DNA of 41,587 bases from Cytophagaceae bacterium (lineage in GTDB: Bacteria; Bacteroidota; Bacteroidia; Cytophagales; Spirosomataceae), in the NCBI GenBank assembly GCA_005791165.1, contig SXXW01000029.1:1-41587 (forward strand). Direction: 5' to 3'. The notes beneath the pieces were generated by a model. The model made no database searches and was not told the DNA's origin. It saw only the letters and a program-made list of their open reading frames with translations. Positions 7,096 to 15,971 of the stretch are shown here, one piece after another. The number at the start of each line of letters is the position of its first letter. The first letter of the stretch is position 1. The translations under genes were made by a program, and so were the position numbers.

Positions 7096-7944
7096 TTAAA
7101 TTTTATCAAGAATTAAGGCAATTTGAATTATAATTAAATAAAAAAAAGAACCAAACATCATCCACCTGGCGGCTTTGTCTGTGGGTCGCATCATTAAATA
7201 AAAGGTTTGGCATAAAAATAAAGTTCCAGCTATGACTGTAATAATCGCTGAGGTGATTCCGGCCATGTGTAGTAAATAGGGGATGAAGCCTAAAGGCACT
7301 AAAAACAAGGTGTAAATCATAATGGTAAAAGCCGTTTTTATATCTTTCTTCCCATCATTGGGTAACATTTTAAATCCAGCTCTTTGATAATCTTCGTCAG
7401 CTACCCAAGCAATGGCCCAAAAATGAGGAAATTGCCAGAAAAATTGAATAGCAAATAATATCCCTGGCTCCCAGCCGAAATGTCCCGTGGCGGCGACCCA
7501 ACCGATCATCGGCGGAAATGCGCCTGGGAAAGCGCCCACAAATACCGAAATAGGTCCAACCCTTTTTAATGGGGTGTATACATATCCATATAATAGGTAT
7601 GAAAGAAATCCTAATGCAGCTGATTTCCAAGAAAAATAAAAGAGGAGTGCCAAGGCTGCTGCGACTAATATGTAGCCAAAAATGGATGCTTGTTTCGAAT
7701 TTAAAGTTTCAGTAGGCAAAGGCCGATTAGCTGTGCGCTTCATCAATTTATCATAAGGGATCTCCTTTAATTGATTAACGATATTGGCCGCGCCCGTTAA
7801 TAAAAAGCCTGCTAATGAAATTAAAATTAGTCCTAATGGCTCATGTTTAATAGGAGCTAGTATATACCCAAAAGTACCCGAGAAGGCTACGGTAATCGAA
7901 AGCCTTGATTTTAATAGGGCAATATAGGGCTTGATGTTAGACAT
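7096..7944 (-). CDS. ctaB: Protoheme IX farnesyltransferase (heme O synthase)
   Basis: A 282-residue UbiA-superfamily prenyltransferase that adds a farnesyl group to heme B to form heme O, the precursor of heme A, in the cytoplasmic membrane. About nine hydrophobic helices are visible. The first polyprenyl-binding motif reads NQLKEIPYDKLMKRT (about residues 57-71), retaining N, E and D but lacking the middle Asp of the usual pattern; the second is DEDYQRAGFKML. Seven family hallmarks such as RTANRPLP and FWQFPHFWAIAW are intact. It overlaps ctaA by 8 bp, so heme O and heme A steps are encoded together. Confidence 0.95.
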   Translation of the reverse strand: MSNIKPYIALLKSRLSITVAFSGTFGYILAPIKHEPLGLILISLAGFLLTGAANIVNQLKEIPYDKLMKRTANRPLPTETLNSKQASIFGYILVAAALALLFYFSWKSAALGFLSYLLYGYVYTPLKRVGPISVFVGAFPGAFPPMIGWVAATGHFGWEPGILFAIQFFWQFPHFWAIAWVADEDYQRAGFKMLPNDGKKDIKTAFTIMIYTLFLVPLGFIPYLLHMAGITSAIITVIAGTLFLCQTFYLMMRPTDKAARWMMFGSFFYLIIIQIALILDKI

Positions 7945-8875
7945 GAATGGACTTGGTTCTGATGTAATTGTTCATATGTAGGCCAATTAACACCAGCGAA
8001 ATGAATAAATGAATCGCTTGACTTCCTAATGGGAACGCAAAATAAGCCATCATAATTCCTGTTAAAAATGAAATTCCGATCAATGCCATCATTCCGTGTC
8101 GATAGCGTTGTAAAATCGAGTCTTTAAGTTTATTCCAGAGGATAAAGTGACTAAGCACTAAAAACCATGAGAATGTTCTGTGCGATATAAACATAATACC
8201 CAATTGGCCTATCCACTCCGATTTAGCCGAATCGCCCAACTCCAAAATAACATGATCCACGTTTTCCCTAACTTGAGTTCCTAACAATATTTGAAGAAAC
8301 ACAATGCATAAATTGATCATGATCCATTTGCGGTTTTCTAGAGTATAAACTTCTGAAATGGAATGAATGTTTAATGCTTTAATTAAAAAATAAATAACAC
8401 CTATCGACAACAGCATGTGCGCGGTAACCACTCCTGGTAAGAGAAATGAATCAACCACATATTTTCCCAGGATGGCATTTAGGATGACTAATATTAGCGC
8501 GGCCAAGGTGTGTAGGAATATTTTTCTATTCTGTTTGAAAGCTAAGAATGTGGTGATGACCACGAATATACCTGTTAATGCACCTAATAGTCTATTCAAA
8601 TATTCGATCCATGTTTTGGTAGGATTAAATAGTACTTGGCCATGCAACTTCTCTTTGTAAATTTCTTGGTAATTGAAAGGTAATTCGGATGCCTGAGTAG
8701 GGGGAATCATTCTGCCAAAGCATTTTGGCCAGTCGGGGCAACCCATTCCTGATCCCGTACTACGCACGATTCCACCCGCTAAAATAAGCAAGTAAACACT
8801 AACTAAGGAAATTATTCCAAATGTTCTAAACACGTCGATAAGGATAAAAAAAAGATGCATCCAAATGATAATCAT
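7937..8875 (-). CDS. ctaA: Heme A synthase (COX15/CtaA family)
   Basis: A polytopic membrane protein of up to 312 residues that oxidises the C8 methyl of heme O to give heme A for the oxidase. The family signature GGIVRSTGSGMGCPDWPKCFGR follows the first helix; further His residues on helices (AHMLL, SHRTFSW, SHFIL, AIHLF) are candidate heme ligands. Start choice is unsettled: ATG 8875 and ATG 8860 both lie inside a terminator-like hairpin (8846-8888) and add residues not typical of the family, while GTG at 8833 gives MFRTFGIISL directly before the first helix. It follows coxA by 30 nt and overlaps ctaB. Confidence 0.92.
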   Translation of the reverse strand: MIIIWMHLFFILIDVFRTFGIISLVSVYLLILAGGIVRSTGSGMGCPDWPKCFGRMIPPTQASELPFNYQEIYKEKLHGQVLFNPTKTWIEYLNRLLGALTGIFVVITTFLAFKQNRKIFLHTLAALILVILNAILGKYVVDSFLLPGVVTAHMLLSIGVIYFLIKALNIHSISEVYTLENRKWIMINLCIVFLQILLGTQVRENVDHVILELGDSAKSEWIGQLGIMFISHRTFSWFLVLSHFILWNKLKDSILQRYRHGMMALIGISFLTGIMMAYFAFPLGSQAIHLFISLVLIGLHMNNYIRTKSIHV

Positions 8876-8888
8876 TTCGATGCATCTT
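8846..8888 (-). terminator. Intrinsic-terminator-like hairpin between ctaD and ctaA
   Basis: On the minus strand the arms AAGATGCATC-G-AAATGAT and ATCATTT-G-GATGCATCTT (8888-8871 and 8869-8852) pair over 17 of 18 positions around a single central base, and are followed by eight T residues (8853-8846). This is a textbook intrinsic terminator shape. It begins 17 nt after the ctaD stop codon and covers the first annotated codons of ctaA, including the ATG codons at 8875 and 8860. It would reduce read-through from ctaD into the downstream genes and/or sequester the ctaA start. Confidence 0.7.
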
Positions 8889-8905
8889 GTATGAATGAGA
8901 TTTTA

Positions 8906-10804
8906 TTAATGGGTATAACTCTCGTTCTGAGCACCTAATAAACCTTCAATATCTTTTTCACGAGCTATTTCAGCATTTTCCTCAGGTAAGTTGGATTCAA
9001 GTGTAGCTGAATGTGGTACGTTTTGAGGAATAAAATCCTCTGGAGCGCCCGGTTTGCTATAATCATAAGGCCAACGATACACCGCCGGAATTTCTCCAGG
9101 CCAGTTGCCATGCTCAGGATTAATAGGTGTCGTCCACTCCAATGTATTTGAATTCCATGGGTTAGCCGGAGCAATTTTACCTTTGAATATTGAATAAAAG
9201 AAATTCCAAGCAAAGATTGCCTGAGCACTGAATGTAATGATCGCAGCAATTGAGATGAACATATTCATATCAGTAAATGCCGCCATACTATCATTTCCTA
9301 AAGCAGTAAACGTATAATATCTACGTGGGAAACCGGCGATTCCAATGTAGTGCATTGGGAAAAATACCATATAAACACCTACAAATGTGAACCAGAAGTG
9401 AATATATCCTAATGACTTATTCATCATACGGCCAAACATTTTAGGGAACCAATGATATACTCCAGCCATCAATCCAAAGAATGATGCCGCTCCCATTACT
9501 AAGTGGAAGTGAGCTACTACGAAATAAGTATCATGTAAATTAATATCCAAAGCGGAGTTTCCTAGAATGATACCTGTTACTCCTCCCGAAATAAACAAGG
9601 ACACAAGACCAATGGAGAACAACATCGCTGGGGTAAACACTAAATTACCTTTCCATAATGTAGTGATGTAATTAAACGCTTTTACAGCAGAAGGCACCGC
9701 AATAATTAAAGTTAGGAACATAAATACAGATCCAAGGAATGGATTCATACCTGTCACGAACATGTGATGCGCCCAAACAATAAAGGCTAACGCGGTAATT
9801 CCCATCATGGAACCAATCATCGCTCTGTATCCAAAAATTGGCTTACGTGAATTAGTCGCGATAATTTCTGAAGTCATACCTAAGGCCGGAAGTAAAACGA
9901 TGTAAACTTCAGGGTGACCTAAGAACCAGAATAGATGTTGATATAAAATAGCCGAACCACCTACGTTTGGTAATGCCTGACCTTGAATATAAATTTCAGA
10001 CAAGTAGAATGAGGTTCCAAACGAACGGTCAAAAATCAATAATAAAGCAGCGGATAATAAAACTGGGAACGATAATAATCCCAAAACAGCCGTAAAGAAG
10101 AAAGACCAAATGGTTAATGGCATACGTGTAAATGTCATTCCTCTGGTACGTAAATTAATGATGGTACAGATGTAATTGATACCTCCCATTAAAGACGACA
10201 CAATAAAGAAGGTCATGCTGGTTAACCACAACGTCATACCTAATCCTGAACCTGGCATCGCTTGAGGTAATGCACTTAGTGGAGGATAGATTACCCATCC
10301 ACCTGAAGCTGGACCTGTTTCGATGAAAAGGGATGAGAACATAATGACCGAAGACAAGAAGAAGAACCAATAAGATAACATATTGATAAATCCTGAAGCC
10401 ATATCACGAGCACCTACTTGAAGCGGAATTAAGAAATTTGAGAAGGTTCCTGATAAACCTGCTGTCAATACAAAGAATACCATGATGGTTCCATGCATGG
10501 TCACCATAGCTAAATAAAATTCCTTATCCAGTTTACCGGAGTCATCGATCCAGCCACCTAATATAGGTCTTAACCATTCCATCGACATTTCAGGGAATCC
10601 TAATTGAAGTCTAAATAAAATGGAAAGGGATCCGCCAAGAAATGCCCATAAGATACCAGATATTAGGTATTGCTTAGCAATAGTCTTGTGATCCTCTGAA
10701 AAGATGTACGTACGAATAAATCCTAATTCATGATGCTCATGATCATGATCGTGATCGTGGTCATGTGTGTGAACTTCTTCGGCTGTGGATATGGCTGTTG
10801 ACAT
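8906..10804 (-). CDS. ctaD: Cytochrome c oxidase subunit I
   Basis: A 632-residue catalytic subunit of an A-type heme-copper oxidase with twelve or more membrane helices. Seen: HGTIMVFF (low-spin heme His), HPEVYIVLLP (CuB His cross-linked to Tyr), HHMFVTGM (two CuB His) and HDTYFVVAHFHLVMG (high- and low-spin heme His). It reduces O2 to water and pumps protons. Oddities: residues 12-25 form an alternating His/Asp/Glu tract, a potential metal-binding N-terminal tail, and there is an extra C-terminal extension of about 70 polar residues. It follows subunit II by 32 nt in the ACIII/oxidase operon. Confidence 0.97.
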   Translation of the reverse strand: MSTAISTAEEVHTHDHDHDHDHEHHELGFIRTYIFSEDHKTIAKQYLISGILWAFLGGSLSILFRLQLGFPEMSMEWLRPILGGWIDDSGKLDKEFYLAMVTMHGTIMVFFVLTAGLSGTFSNFLIPLQVGARDMASGFINMLSYWFFFLSSVIMFSSLFIETGPASGGWVIYPPLSALPQAMPGSGLGMTLWLTSMTFFIVSSLMGGINYICTIINLRTRGMTFTRMPLTIWSFFFTAVLGLLSFPVLLSAALLLIFDRSFGTSFYLSEIYIQGQALPNVGGSAILYQHLFWFLGHPEVYIVLLPALGMTSEIIATNSRKPIFGYRAMIGSMMGITALAFIVWAHHMFVTGMNPFLGSVFMFLTLIIAVPSAVKAFNYITTLWKGNLVFTPAMLFSIGLVSLFISGGVTGIILGNSALDINLHDTYFVVAHFHLVMGAASFFGLMAGVYHWFPKMFGRMMNKSLGYIHFWFTFVGVYMVFFPMHYIGIAGFPRRYYTFTALGNDSMAAFTDMNMFISIAAIITFSAQAIFAWNFFYSIFKGKIAPANPWNSNTLEWTTPINPEHGNWPGEIPAVYRWPYDYSKPGAPEDFIPQNVPHSATLESNLPEENAEIAREKDIEGLLGAQNESYTH

Positions 10805-10836
10805 ATTATATTAAATTTTTCTTATTTCTTTAATGA

Positions 10837-11916
10837 TTAATTTACACTTACCGCTTCAGTGCTATCTGTTGCGATGGGTTCAATGGGAATATATTTACTA
10901 GCTTTTGCTTTTAAATTAGTTGGCACTTTGTCTAAATAAGCTGGGTTTGTTGCTAGGAATGGTTTTTGTTCTGCTACCCATTTTTTGTAATCTTCTGGCT
11001 CGTCAACAAACACAGTGATTGACATACCAAAATGACCACGGCCACAAACCTCTGTACAGTTTACCTTGAAGTTAAAATCAGGCTTACCTAATTTAGCACG
11101 CATTTCGTCTGTTGATATAGTAGGAATAAACCAAAATTTGGTCGGCATTCCTGGAACTGCATCCATTTTAACCCTGTGAAAAGGCAAATAAACAGAATGT
11201 AAAACATCTTGTGCTCTGATTTTCAAAAGAACCGGTTGGCCTTTAGGCAAGTGCAATTCCGTCGCTGTAAAATCGTCAAATGAATTTTTATCGGTAAAAT
11301 CAATTCCCAAACTATTGGTATCATCAATTAACTTATAATTCACATTACCTAATTCACCATCTTCAACTCCAGCATATCTGACAAACCAGCCAAATTGGTG
11401 ACCTGTTAGCTCAATTACAGCTGCATTGCTTGGTGCTTGAGATGTGATATCCCTCCATGTTCTCCAGCCAGTAAATACTAAGACCGCCATAACAATCGCA
11501 GGAATAACCGTCCATATTAACTCCAATTTATGGTTGACCGGATAAAAAGTTGCCTTTCTATTTTTGTTAAATCGATATTTATAAGCAAAATAAAATAACA
11601 AGGTATTGCTAATAAAGAAAGCAAAAGTCACAACGGCCATAGATGACCAAAACATGTTATCTGTTTTTACTCCGTGCTCTGATGCAGCGATAGGTAAAAA
11701 ATCTGGTCTAGCATTCAGAAATGACCATGATCCCAAAATAACAAATAAAAGCCAAAAAATGAGCATTCCTATGCCATTGGCATTGTTGAAATTGTCAACA
11801 GTAGAATCATCCTCCTCCGTGCCACTCAACTTATTATTTAACTTGACACTCTTAGCAATAACGGAAACCGCTAAGAAAAAGAATACTATGGCTAAAAGAC
11901 CTATTAGGTAATTCAT
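10837..11916 (-). CDS. ctaC: Cytochrome c oxidase subunit II
   Basis: A 359-residue subunit II with an unusual extra N-terminal hydrophobic segment (about 2-20), then two classic membrane helices (about 50-70 and 88-112) and a periplasmic cupredoxin domain. The CuA ligands are visible: His in VLHSVYLP and CTEVCGRGHFGM (Cys, Glu, Cys, His, Met). There is no CxxCH, so it lacks the fused cytochrome c domain of caa3 subunit II proteins; electrons must come from a separate donor such as the ACIII cytochromes encoded just upstream. It lies 25 nt after actF. Confidence 0.95.
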   Translation of the reverse strand: MNYLIGLLAIVFFFLAVSVIAKSVKLNNKLSGTEEDDSTVDNFNNANGIGMLIFWLLFVILGSWSFLNARPDFLPIAASEHGVKTDNMFWSSMAVVTFAFFISNTLLFYFAYKYRFNKNRKATFYPVNHKLELIWTVIPAIVMAVLVFTGWRTWRDITSQAPSNAAVIELTGHQFGWFVRYAGVEDGELGNVNYKLIDDTNSLGIDFTDKNSFDDFTATELHLPKGQPVLLKIRAQDVLHSVYLPFHRVKMDAVPGMPTKFWFIPTISTDEMRAKLGKPDFNFKVNCTEVCGRGHFGMSITVFVDEPEDYKKWVAEQKPFLATNPAYLDKVPTNLKAKASKYIPIEPIATDSTEAVSVN

Positions 11917-11941
11917 AAATTATAAATTTAAATCTTTAAAA

Positions 11942-13321
11942 TTAAATATCGTGATGTAATGCTTCAGGTAAGAATGGGTGGTTTTTAGCAACCAAACTTG
12001 CCTTCGTTAATTCATCCGAAACTATATAAATAAATGCACATGAAAATGCAGTTAACATTCCAAATTCAACTAAACCATATCCTCCATGTGGGCCTAAAAC
12101 TCCTGGCATAATCATCTGATAAAAATCAATATAATGTCCACTAATAATGAAGAAACATGCAATCTTTAAGAAGATTCTAGTCCGTTTCGCATCTCTTGTC
12201 ATTAAAACTAAGAAAGGGAAGAAAAAGTTAAATAAAATGTTTAAAATTTCTGAAGTTTTATAAATTTTATTATGTCCTTCCCATCTTTCTAAGAAATAAA
12301 TAGTCTCTTCAGGGAAATTCGCATAGTAAATCAATAAGAATTGGGAGAACCATACATAAGACCAAAAGATCGAAAACGCAAACATGAATTTACCCAAATC
12401 ATGTAAGTGATTTTCATTTACATAAGACATATATCCTTTATCCTTCAGTAATAATACAGTCAAGGTAATGATCGCTAAACCTGTAACATGCCATGAAGAG
12501 AACATGTACCAACCGAACATCGTTGAAAACCAGTGAGTGTCAATCGACATCACCCAATCCCAAGCAAACATAGAGCTTGACAATCCAAAGATGACAATGA
12601 AAGCAACTCCAATACGAACTAATTTGGTAAATATTTCAGTTCCTCCTACCAAATCTTCCTCTAAAGATTTCTTACGTAACATGTTCCAAAGAATCAACCA
12701 AATGGCTCCAAAGCCAATTAGACGTGCGATAAAAAATGTTTTATTTAAATAGCCTGATTTCCCAGCGATGATCTTATCATAGTTTTCACTGCCTACTTCA
12801 GTAACTCCATGGTGCATCCAGTGAAAAATCACATCTCCTTTGAAGAAAAATACAGCTAATAAAATAGGGAGTGTAACATATAAAAACTTTGGAAAAGCTT
12901 CAGGTACACGTTTTAAAACAGAAGACCAACCAGCCTTAGCCAAGTATTGCAACGAAACAAAGAACATACCAATTACTGAAATACCAGTAAAAAATACGGC
13001 ATTCAACCAAACGTTGGCCCAGATACGATTAGTCCAATCGTAATGCTCCTCGGCAGCAGGTTGGTGAGATGCGGCACCTCCAGATAAATGTCCAGCAGCC
13101 TCATGGCCAGTATTTGCGGCTTCGTGTCCAGCTTTTACAGCTTCGTGGCCGGCAGCAGCTACCTCATGTCCTCCAGACTCACCTTTTGAAAGTAAGTAAA
13201 TACCGATAATTAAAGCTACTATTCCTGCAATGAAACCATAAATGATTCTTTTCTTTCCTTCCGAGCTGAATTCAAAATGCTCTTCTACGTTTGCTGGGGA
13301 AAAATGTGAATGTCCCGCCAT
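11942..13321 (-). CDS. actF: ACIII quinol:cytochrome c oxidoreductase membrane subunit ActF
   Basis: A 459-residue NrfD-like membrane protein with about ten helices, the second quinone-site-type subunit of Alternative Complex III. Helix-rich core includes FAWDWVMSIDTHWFSTMFGWY and the SHYIDFYQ-like GHYIDFYQMIMPG segment. The N-terminal part carries one helix (about 26-44) and then an Ala/Gly/His-rich periplasmic-or-cytoplasmic tract (51-78) of four heptads of the form HEAxxxG, which is not part of the conserved fold. It lies 34 nt after actE and 25 nt before ctaC, closing the act block. Confidence 0.92.
   Translation of the reverse strand: MAGHSHFSPANVEEHFEFSSEGKKRIIYGFIAGIVALIIGIYLLSKGESGGHEVAAAGHEAVKAGHEAANTGHEAAGHLSGGAASHQPAAEEHYDWTNRIWANVWLNAVFFTGISVIGMFFVSLQYLAKAGWSSVLKRVPEAFPKFLYVTLPILLAVFFFKGDVIFHWMHHGVTEVGSENYDKIIAGKSGYLNKTFFIARLIGFGAIWLILWNMLRKKSLEEDLVGGTEIFTKLVRIGVAFIVIFGLSSSMFAWDWVMSIDTHWFSTMFGWYMFSSWHVTGLAIITLTVLLLKDKGYMSYVNENHLHDLGKFMFAFSIFWSYVWFSQFLLIYYANFPEETIYFLERWEGHNKIYKTSEILNILFNFFFPFLVLMTRDAKRTRIFLKIACFFIISGHYIDFYQMIMPGVLGPHGGYGLVEFGMLTAFSCAFIYIVSDELTKASLVAKNHPFLPEALHHDI
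13088..13171 (-). repeat. Four 21-bp in-frame repeats in actF (HEAxxxG heptads)
   Basis: Within actF residues 51-78 read as four successive heptads beginning HEVAAAG, HEAVKAG, HEAANTG and HEAAGHL. The encoding DNA repeats a core of the type CAxGAxGC every 21 bp. Such short tandem coding repeats can expand or contract; the tract is low-complexity and outside the conserved membrane core. Confidence 0.7.
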
Positions 13322-13355
13322 TTTGTTCTCTATTTTAATTTAAATGAATGAGTTC

Positions 13356-13964
13356 TTATTGTTTTTGCAATTCGTGTACATAAAGCACAATTTTCCATCT
13401 ATTTTGAGATGAAATTTGTGATCCATGTGGCCACATACGTCCTTTTCCATGTGTAATCACATGGTAAATATGTCCGTCATTAACTGCTTTTAATGCGTCG
13501 CTTGAGTAAACCGGTACTCCTTTATATGCTTTAGCTACGAGACCATCCCCTTTACCTGTTTCGCCATGGCAATGTTGGCAAAAGCGCTCATACTGTAATT
13601 TACCTTCTTCGATATTTTCAGGTGTAGCTACTAATGGGTTACTTAGTAAAGCTTCTGAATAAGAAATGCTATCATTCGGGATCGTTTTTGAAACTAATTC
13701 CTGAGATAAAAATGACTTCTTCAAGCTATCAACGCCTGAATACATTTTTCTTGAAACAGTCCCTGCTACTGGCAAACGCATATTCATTCCTAATGGATTG
13801 ATTTTGTTGGTGTCACCTTGTAATTGGGTCATAGGCTCATAGCCTACGGAATTATACATATTAGGAGCGAATTCAGTTCCAGTATCATTTGGGTCTTTGC
13901 CACATGATAATAATCCAAGGACCATTCCTGCTAGTAAAATAATTGATTTGCTTGGGTTCAACAT
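13356..13964 (-). CDS. actE: ACIII monoheme cytochrome c subunit ActE
   Basis: A 202-residue lipoprotein-type monoheme cytochrome c. From ATG 13964 the N-terminus is a lipoprotein signal peptide ending in LLSC (lipid-anchored Cys about 22). The heme motif CQHCHG is near residue 128, and the distal Met ligand is probably in GKGRMWPHGSQ near residue 183. ActE passes electrons from ACIII to the terminal oxidase. An alternative ATG at 14009 overlaps the end of actD by 11 bp and would add 15 basic residues before the signal peptide; the shorter start gives a standard signal. It is followed by actF after 34 nt. Confidence 0.9.
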   Translation of the reverse strand: MLNPSKSIILLAGMVLGLLSCGKDPNDTGTEFAPNMYNSVGYEPMTQLQGDTNKINPLGMNMRLPVAGTVSRKMYSGVDSLKKSFLSQELVSKTIPNDSISYSEALLSNPLVATPENIEEGKLQYERFCQHCHGETGKGDGLVAKAYKGVPVYSSDALKAVNDGHIYHVITHGKGRMWPHGSQISSQNRWKIVLYVHELQKQ

Positions 13965-13998
13965 ATTTTTATGCTTCTTGAACAATGTTCGTATTAAA

Positions 13999-14517
13999 TT
14001 ATTTAACATTTACTTCTACAGCTCCAGAATCCTTCAAGGCCTTCTTAATATCCGCTGCACTTTTTTTGTTTTTGTCTACATTGATAGCCATCACAAAACG
14101 ATCATCTGTAATTCTAAGATCTAAAATTTCAGGTTTCTTGCCTGGATATAAATCATTTGAAATACAGAACGTGGTGACTAAACCAAAAGCTGTAAACAAA
14201 ACAGTTCCTTCGAATGTAATTGGAATCCAATCGGGTAATGCAAAGAAATCTTTACCACCAATGATCATAGGCCAATCAAAAACCATCGTGTAATTAATTA
14301 ATGCCTGTGCACAAACTAGTCCCAAGCAACCAAACATAAATGCTGCAATAGGTAAACGAGTGCGCGCATGACCCAATGCTGTATCAAGCCCGTGAATTGG
14401 AAATGGGGTATATACTTCTTCAATCTTGATGCCTTTGGATTTTACTTCGCTTACGGCATGTAAAACCTCATCCTCATCATCATATACTCCCAGAATGTAA
14501 TTATTAGTCGAACTCAT
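13999..14517 (-). CDS. actD: ACIII subunit ActD (DUF3341)
   Basis: A 172-residue protein of the DUF3341 family: an N-terminal alpha/beta domain (YILGVYDDEDEVLHAV, about 7-45), two membrane helices (about 56-76 and 98-120) and a C-terminal ferredoxin-like domain ending DSGAVEVNVK. ActD is a peripheral/anchor subunit of Alternative Complex III without cofactors (family knowledge). It lies 23 nt after actC and touches the long form of actE. Confidence 0.93.
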   Translation of the reverse strand: MSSTNNYILGVYDDEDEVLHAVSEVKSKGIKIEEVYTPFPIHGLDTALGHARTRLPIAAFMFGCLGLVCAQALINYTMVFDWPMIIGGKDFFALPDWIPITFEGTVLFTAFGLVTTFCISNDLYPGKKPEILDLRITDDRFVMAINVDKNKKSAADIKKALKDSGAVEVNVK

Positions 14518-14540
14518 AGTTTTAATATTTCCTATTTCAA

Positions 14541-15941
14541 TTATTCATCTGTCTTTGTAGAAGCTTTCACTTTTTTCGCAGGATAACTTGTAGATACCCC
14601 TTTCATAACCGATTTTACTTCCGCCATGTTAACAACAGGCAAGAATTTCGCAAACAAAAAGAATAGGGTAAAGAACAATCCAAACGAGAATATATAATCA
14701 CCTATATCGTACATCGTTGGCGAGAACATAGCCCATGAAGATGGGATATAATCACGGTGTAACGAAGTAACAATGATCACAAAACGCTCAAACCACATCC
14801 CCACATTTACCACGATAGATAAAAAGAAACTTACCATTAAATTGGTACGGATGCTTTTTGCCCAGAATAACTGCGGTGAGATTACATTACAAGTCATCAT
14901 CATCCAATAAGCCCACCAATATGGACCCGTGGCACGGTTGATAAATGCATAACTTTCATATTCAACCCCTGAATACCAAGCGATGAAAAACTCAGTTAGA
15001 TACGCGATACCTACAATGGAACCTGTGATCGTGATGACAATGTTCATCATTTCAATATGTTCAATCGTGATATAATCCTCTAAATGGAATACTACACGGG
15101 TAATTAATAACAAAGTTTGAACCATCGCAAACCCAGAGAAAATCGCACCTGCCACAAAGTATGGAGGGAAAATCGTGGTGTGCCAACCCGGAATAACGGA
15201 AGTGGCAAAGTCCATGGATACAATCGTATGTACTGAAAGTACTAAGGGTGTTGAAATACCAGCTAAAATCAATGACATGTATTCATAACGAGCCCAAGTT
15301 TTTGCTGAACCAGTCCAACCTAAACTAAATAAGCCATACCAGAATTTACTTGCTTTCGTTGTTGCACGATCGCGGATAGTAGCCAAATCTGGCACTAAAC
15401 CCATGTACCAAAACAATAAGGATACAGATAAATAAGTTGAAATCGCGAATACGTCCCAAACCAATGGGGAGTTAAAGTTAACCCATAGCGAACCAAAAGC
15501 ATTAGGTAAAGGCAAAGCCCAGTGAGCTAACCAAGGACGCCCCATGTGCGCTAAAATAAAGGAAGCTGCGCATAAAACGGCAAATATAGTCATCGCTTCC
15601 GCTGAACGGTTGATTGATGTTCTCCACTTTTGACGGAATAATAATAATACTGCTGAAATCAATGTACCCGCGTGACCAATACCAACCCACCATACAAAGT
15701 TTGTGATATCCCAAGCCCAACCAACGGTCTTATTCAACCCCCAAACTCCGATTCCTTGCCACCAAGTGTAAAATAAGCAGTAAGCTCCGTATGCGAAAAT
15801 GATACATGAGATACCAAAGGCCCATTTCCATTCTTTTGTGGGTTCCCCTTCTACTTGTTTGCAGATATCGTGGGTAACATCGTGATAAGATTTTCCACCA
15901 GTAACTAGTTTCTCTCTTATGGGTGATACAACGTGCGACAT
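14541..15941 (-). CDS. actC: ACIII quinol-binding NrfD-like subunit ActC
   Basis: A 466-residue polytopic protein of the NrfD/PsrC family with about ten membrane helices. Conserved segments seen include [31 protein letters not shown] and MWFERFVII. In ACIII this subunit oxidises menaquinol next to the iron-sulfur subunit ActB and may contribute to proton translocation (family knowledge). It lies 30 nt after actB and 23 nt before actD. Confidence 0.95.
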   Translation of the reverse strand: MSHVVSPIREKLVTGGKSYHDVTHDICKQVEGEPTKEWKWAFGISCIIFAYGAYCLFYTWWQGIGVWGLNKTVGWAWDITNFVWWVGIGHAGTLISAVLLLFRQKWRTSINRSAEAMTIFAVLCAASFILAHMGRPWLAHWALPLPNAFGSLWVNFNSPLVWDVFAISTYLSVSLLFWYMGLVPDLATIRDRATTKASKFWYGLFSLGWTGSAKTWARYEYMSLILAGISTPLVLSVHTIVSMDFATSVIPGWHTTIFPPYFVAGAIFSGFAMVQTLLLITRVVFHLEDYITIEHIEMMNIVITITGSIVGIAYLTEFFIAWYSGVEYESYAFINRATGPYWWAYWMMMTCNVISPQLFWAKSIRTNLMVSFFLSIVVNVGMWFERFVIIVTSLHRDYIPSSWAMFSPTMYDIGDYIFSFGLFFTLFFLFAKFLPVVNMAEVKSVMKGVSTSYPAKKVKASTKTDE

Positions 15942-15971
15942 ATTTTATTTAATTTTTATTTTATTTAAGTT

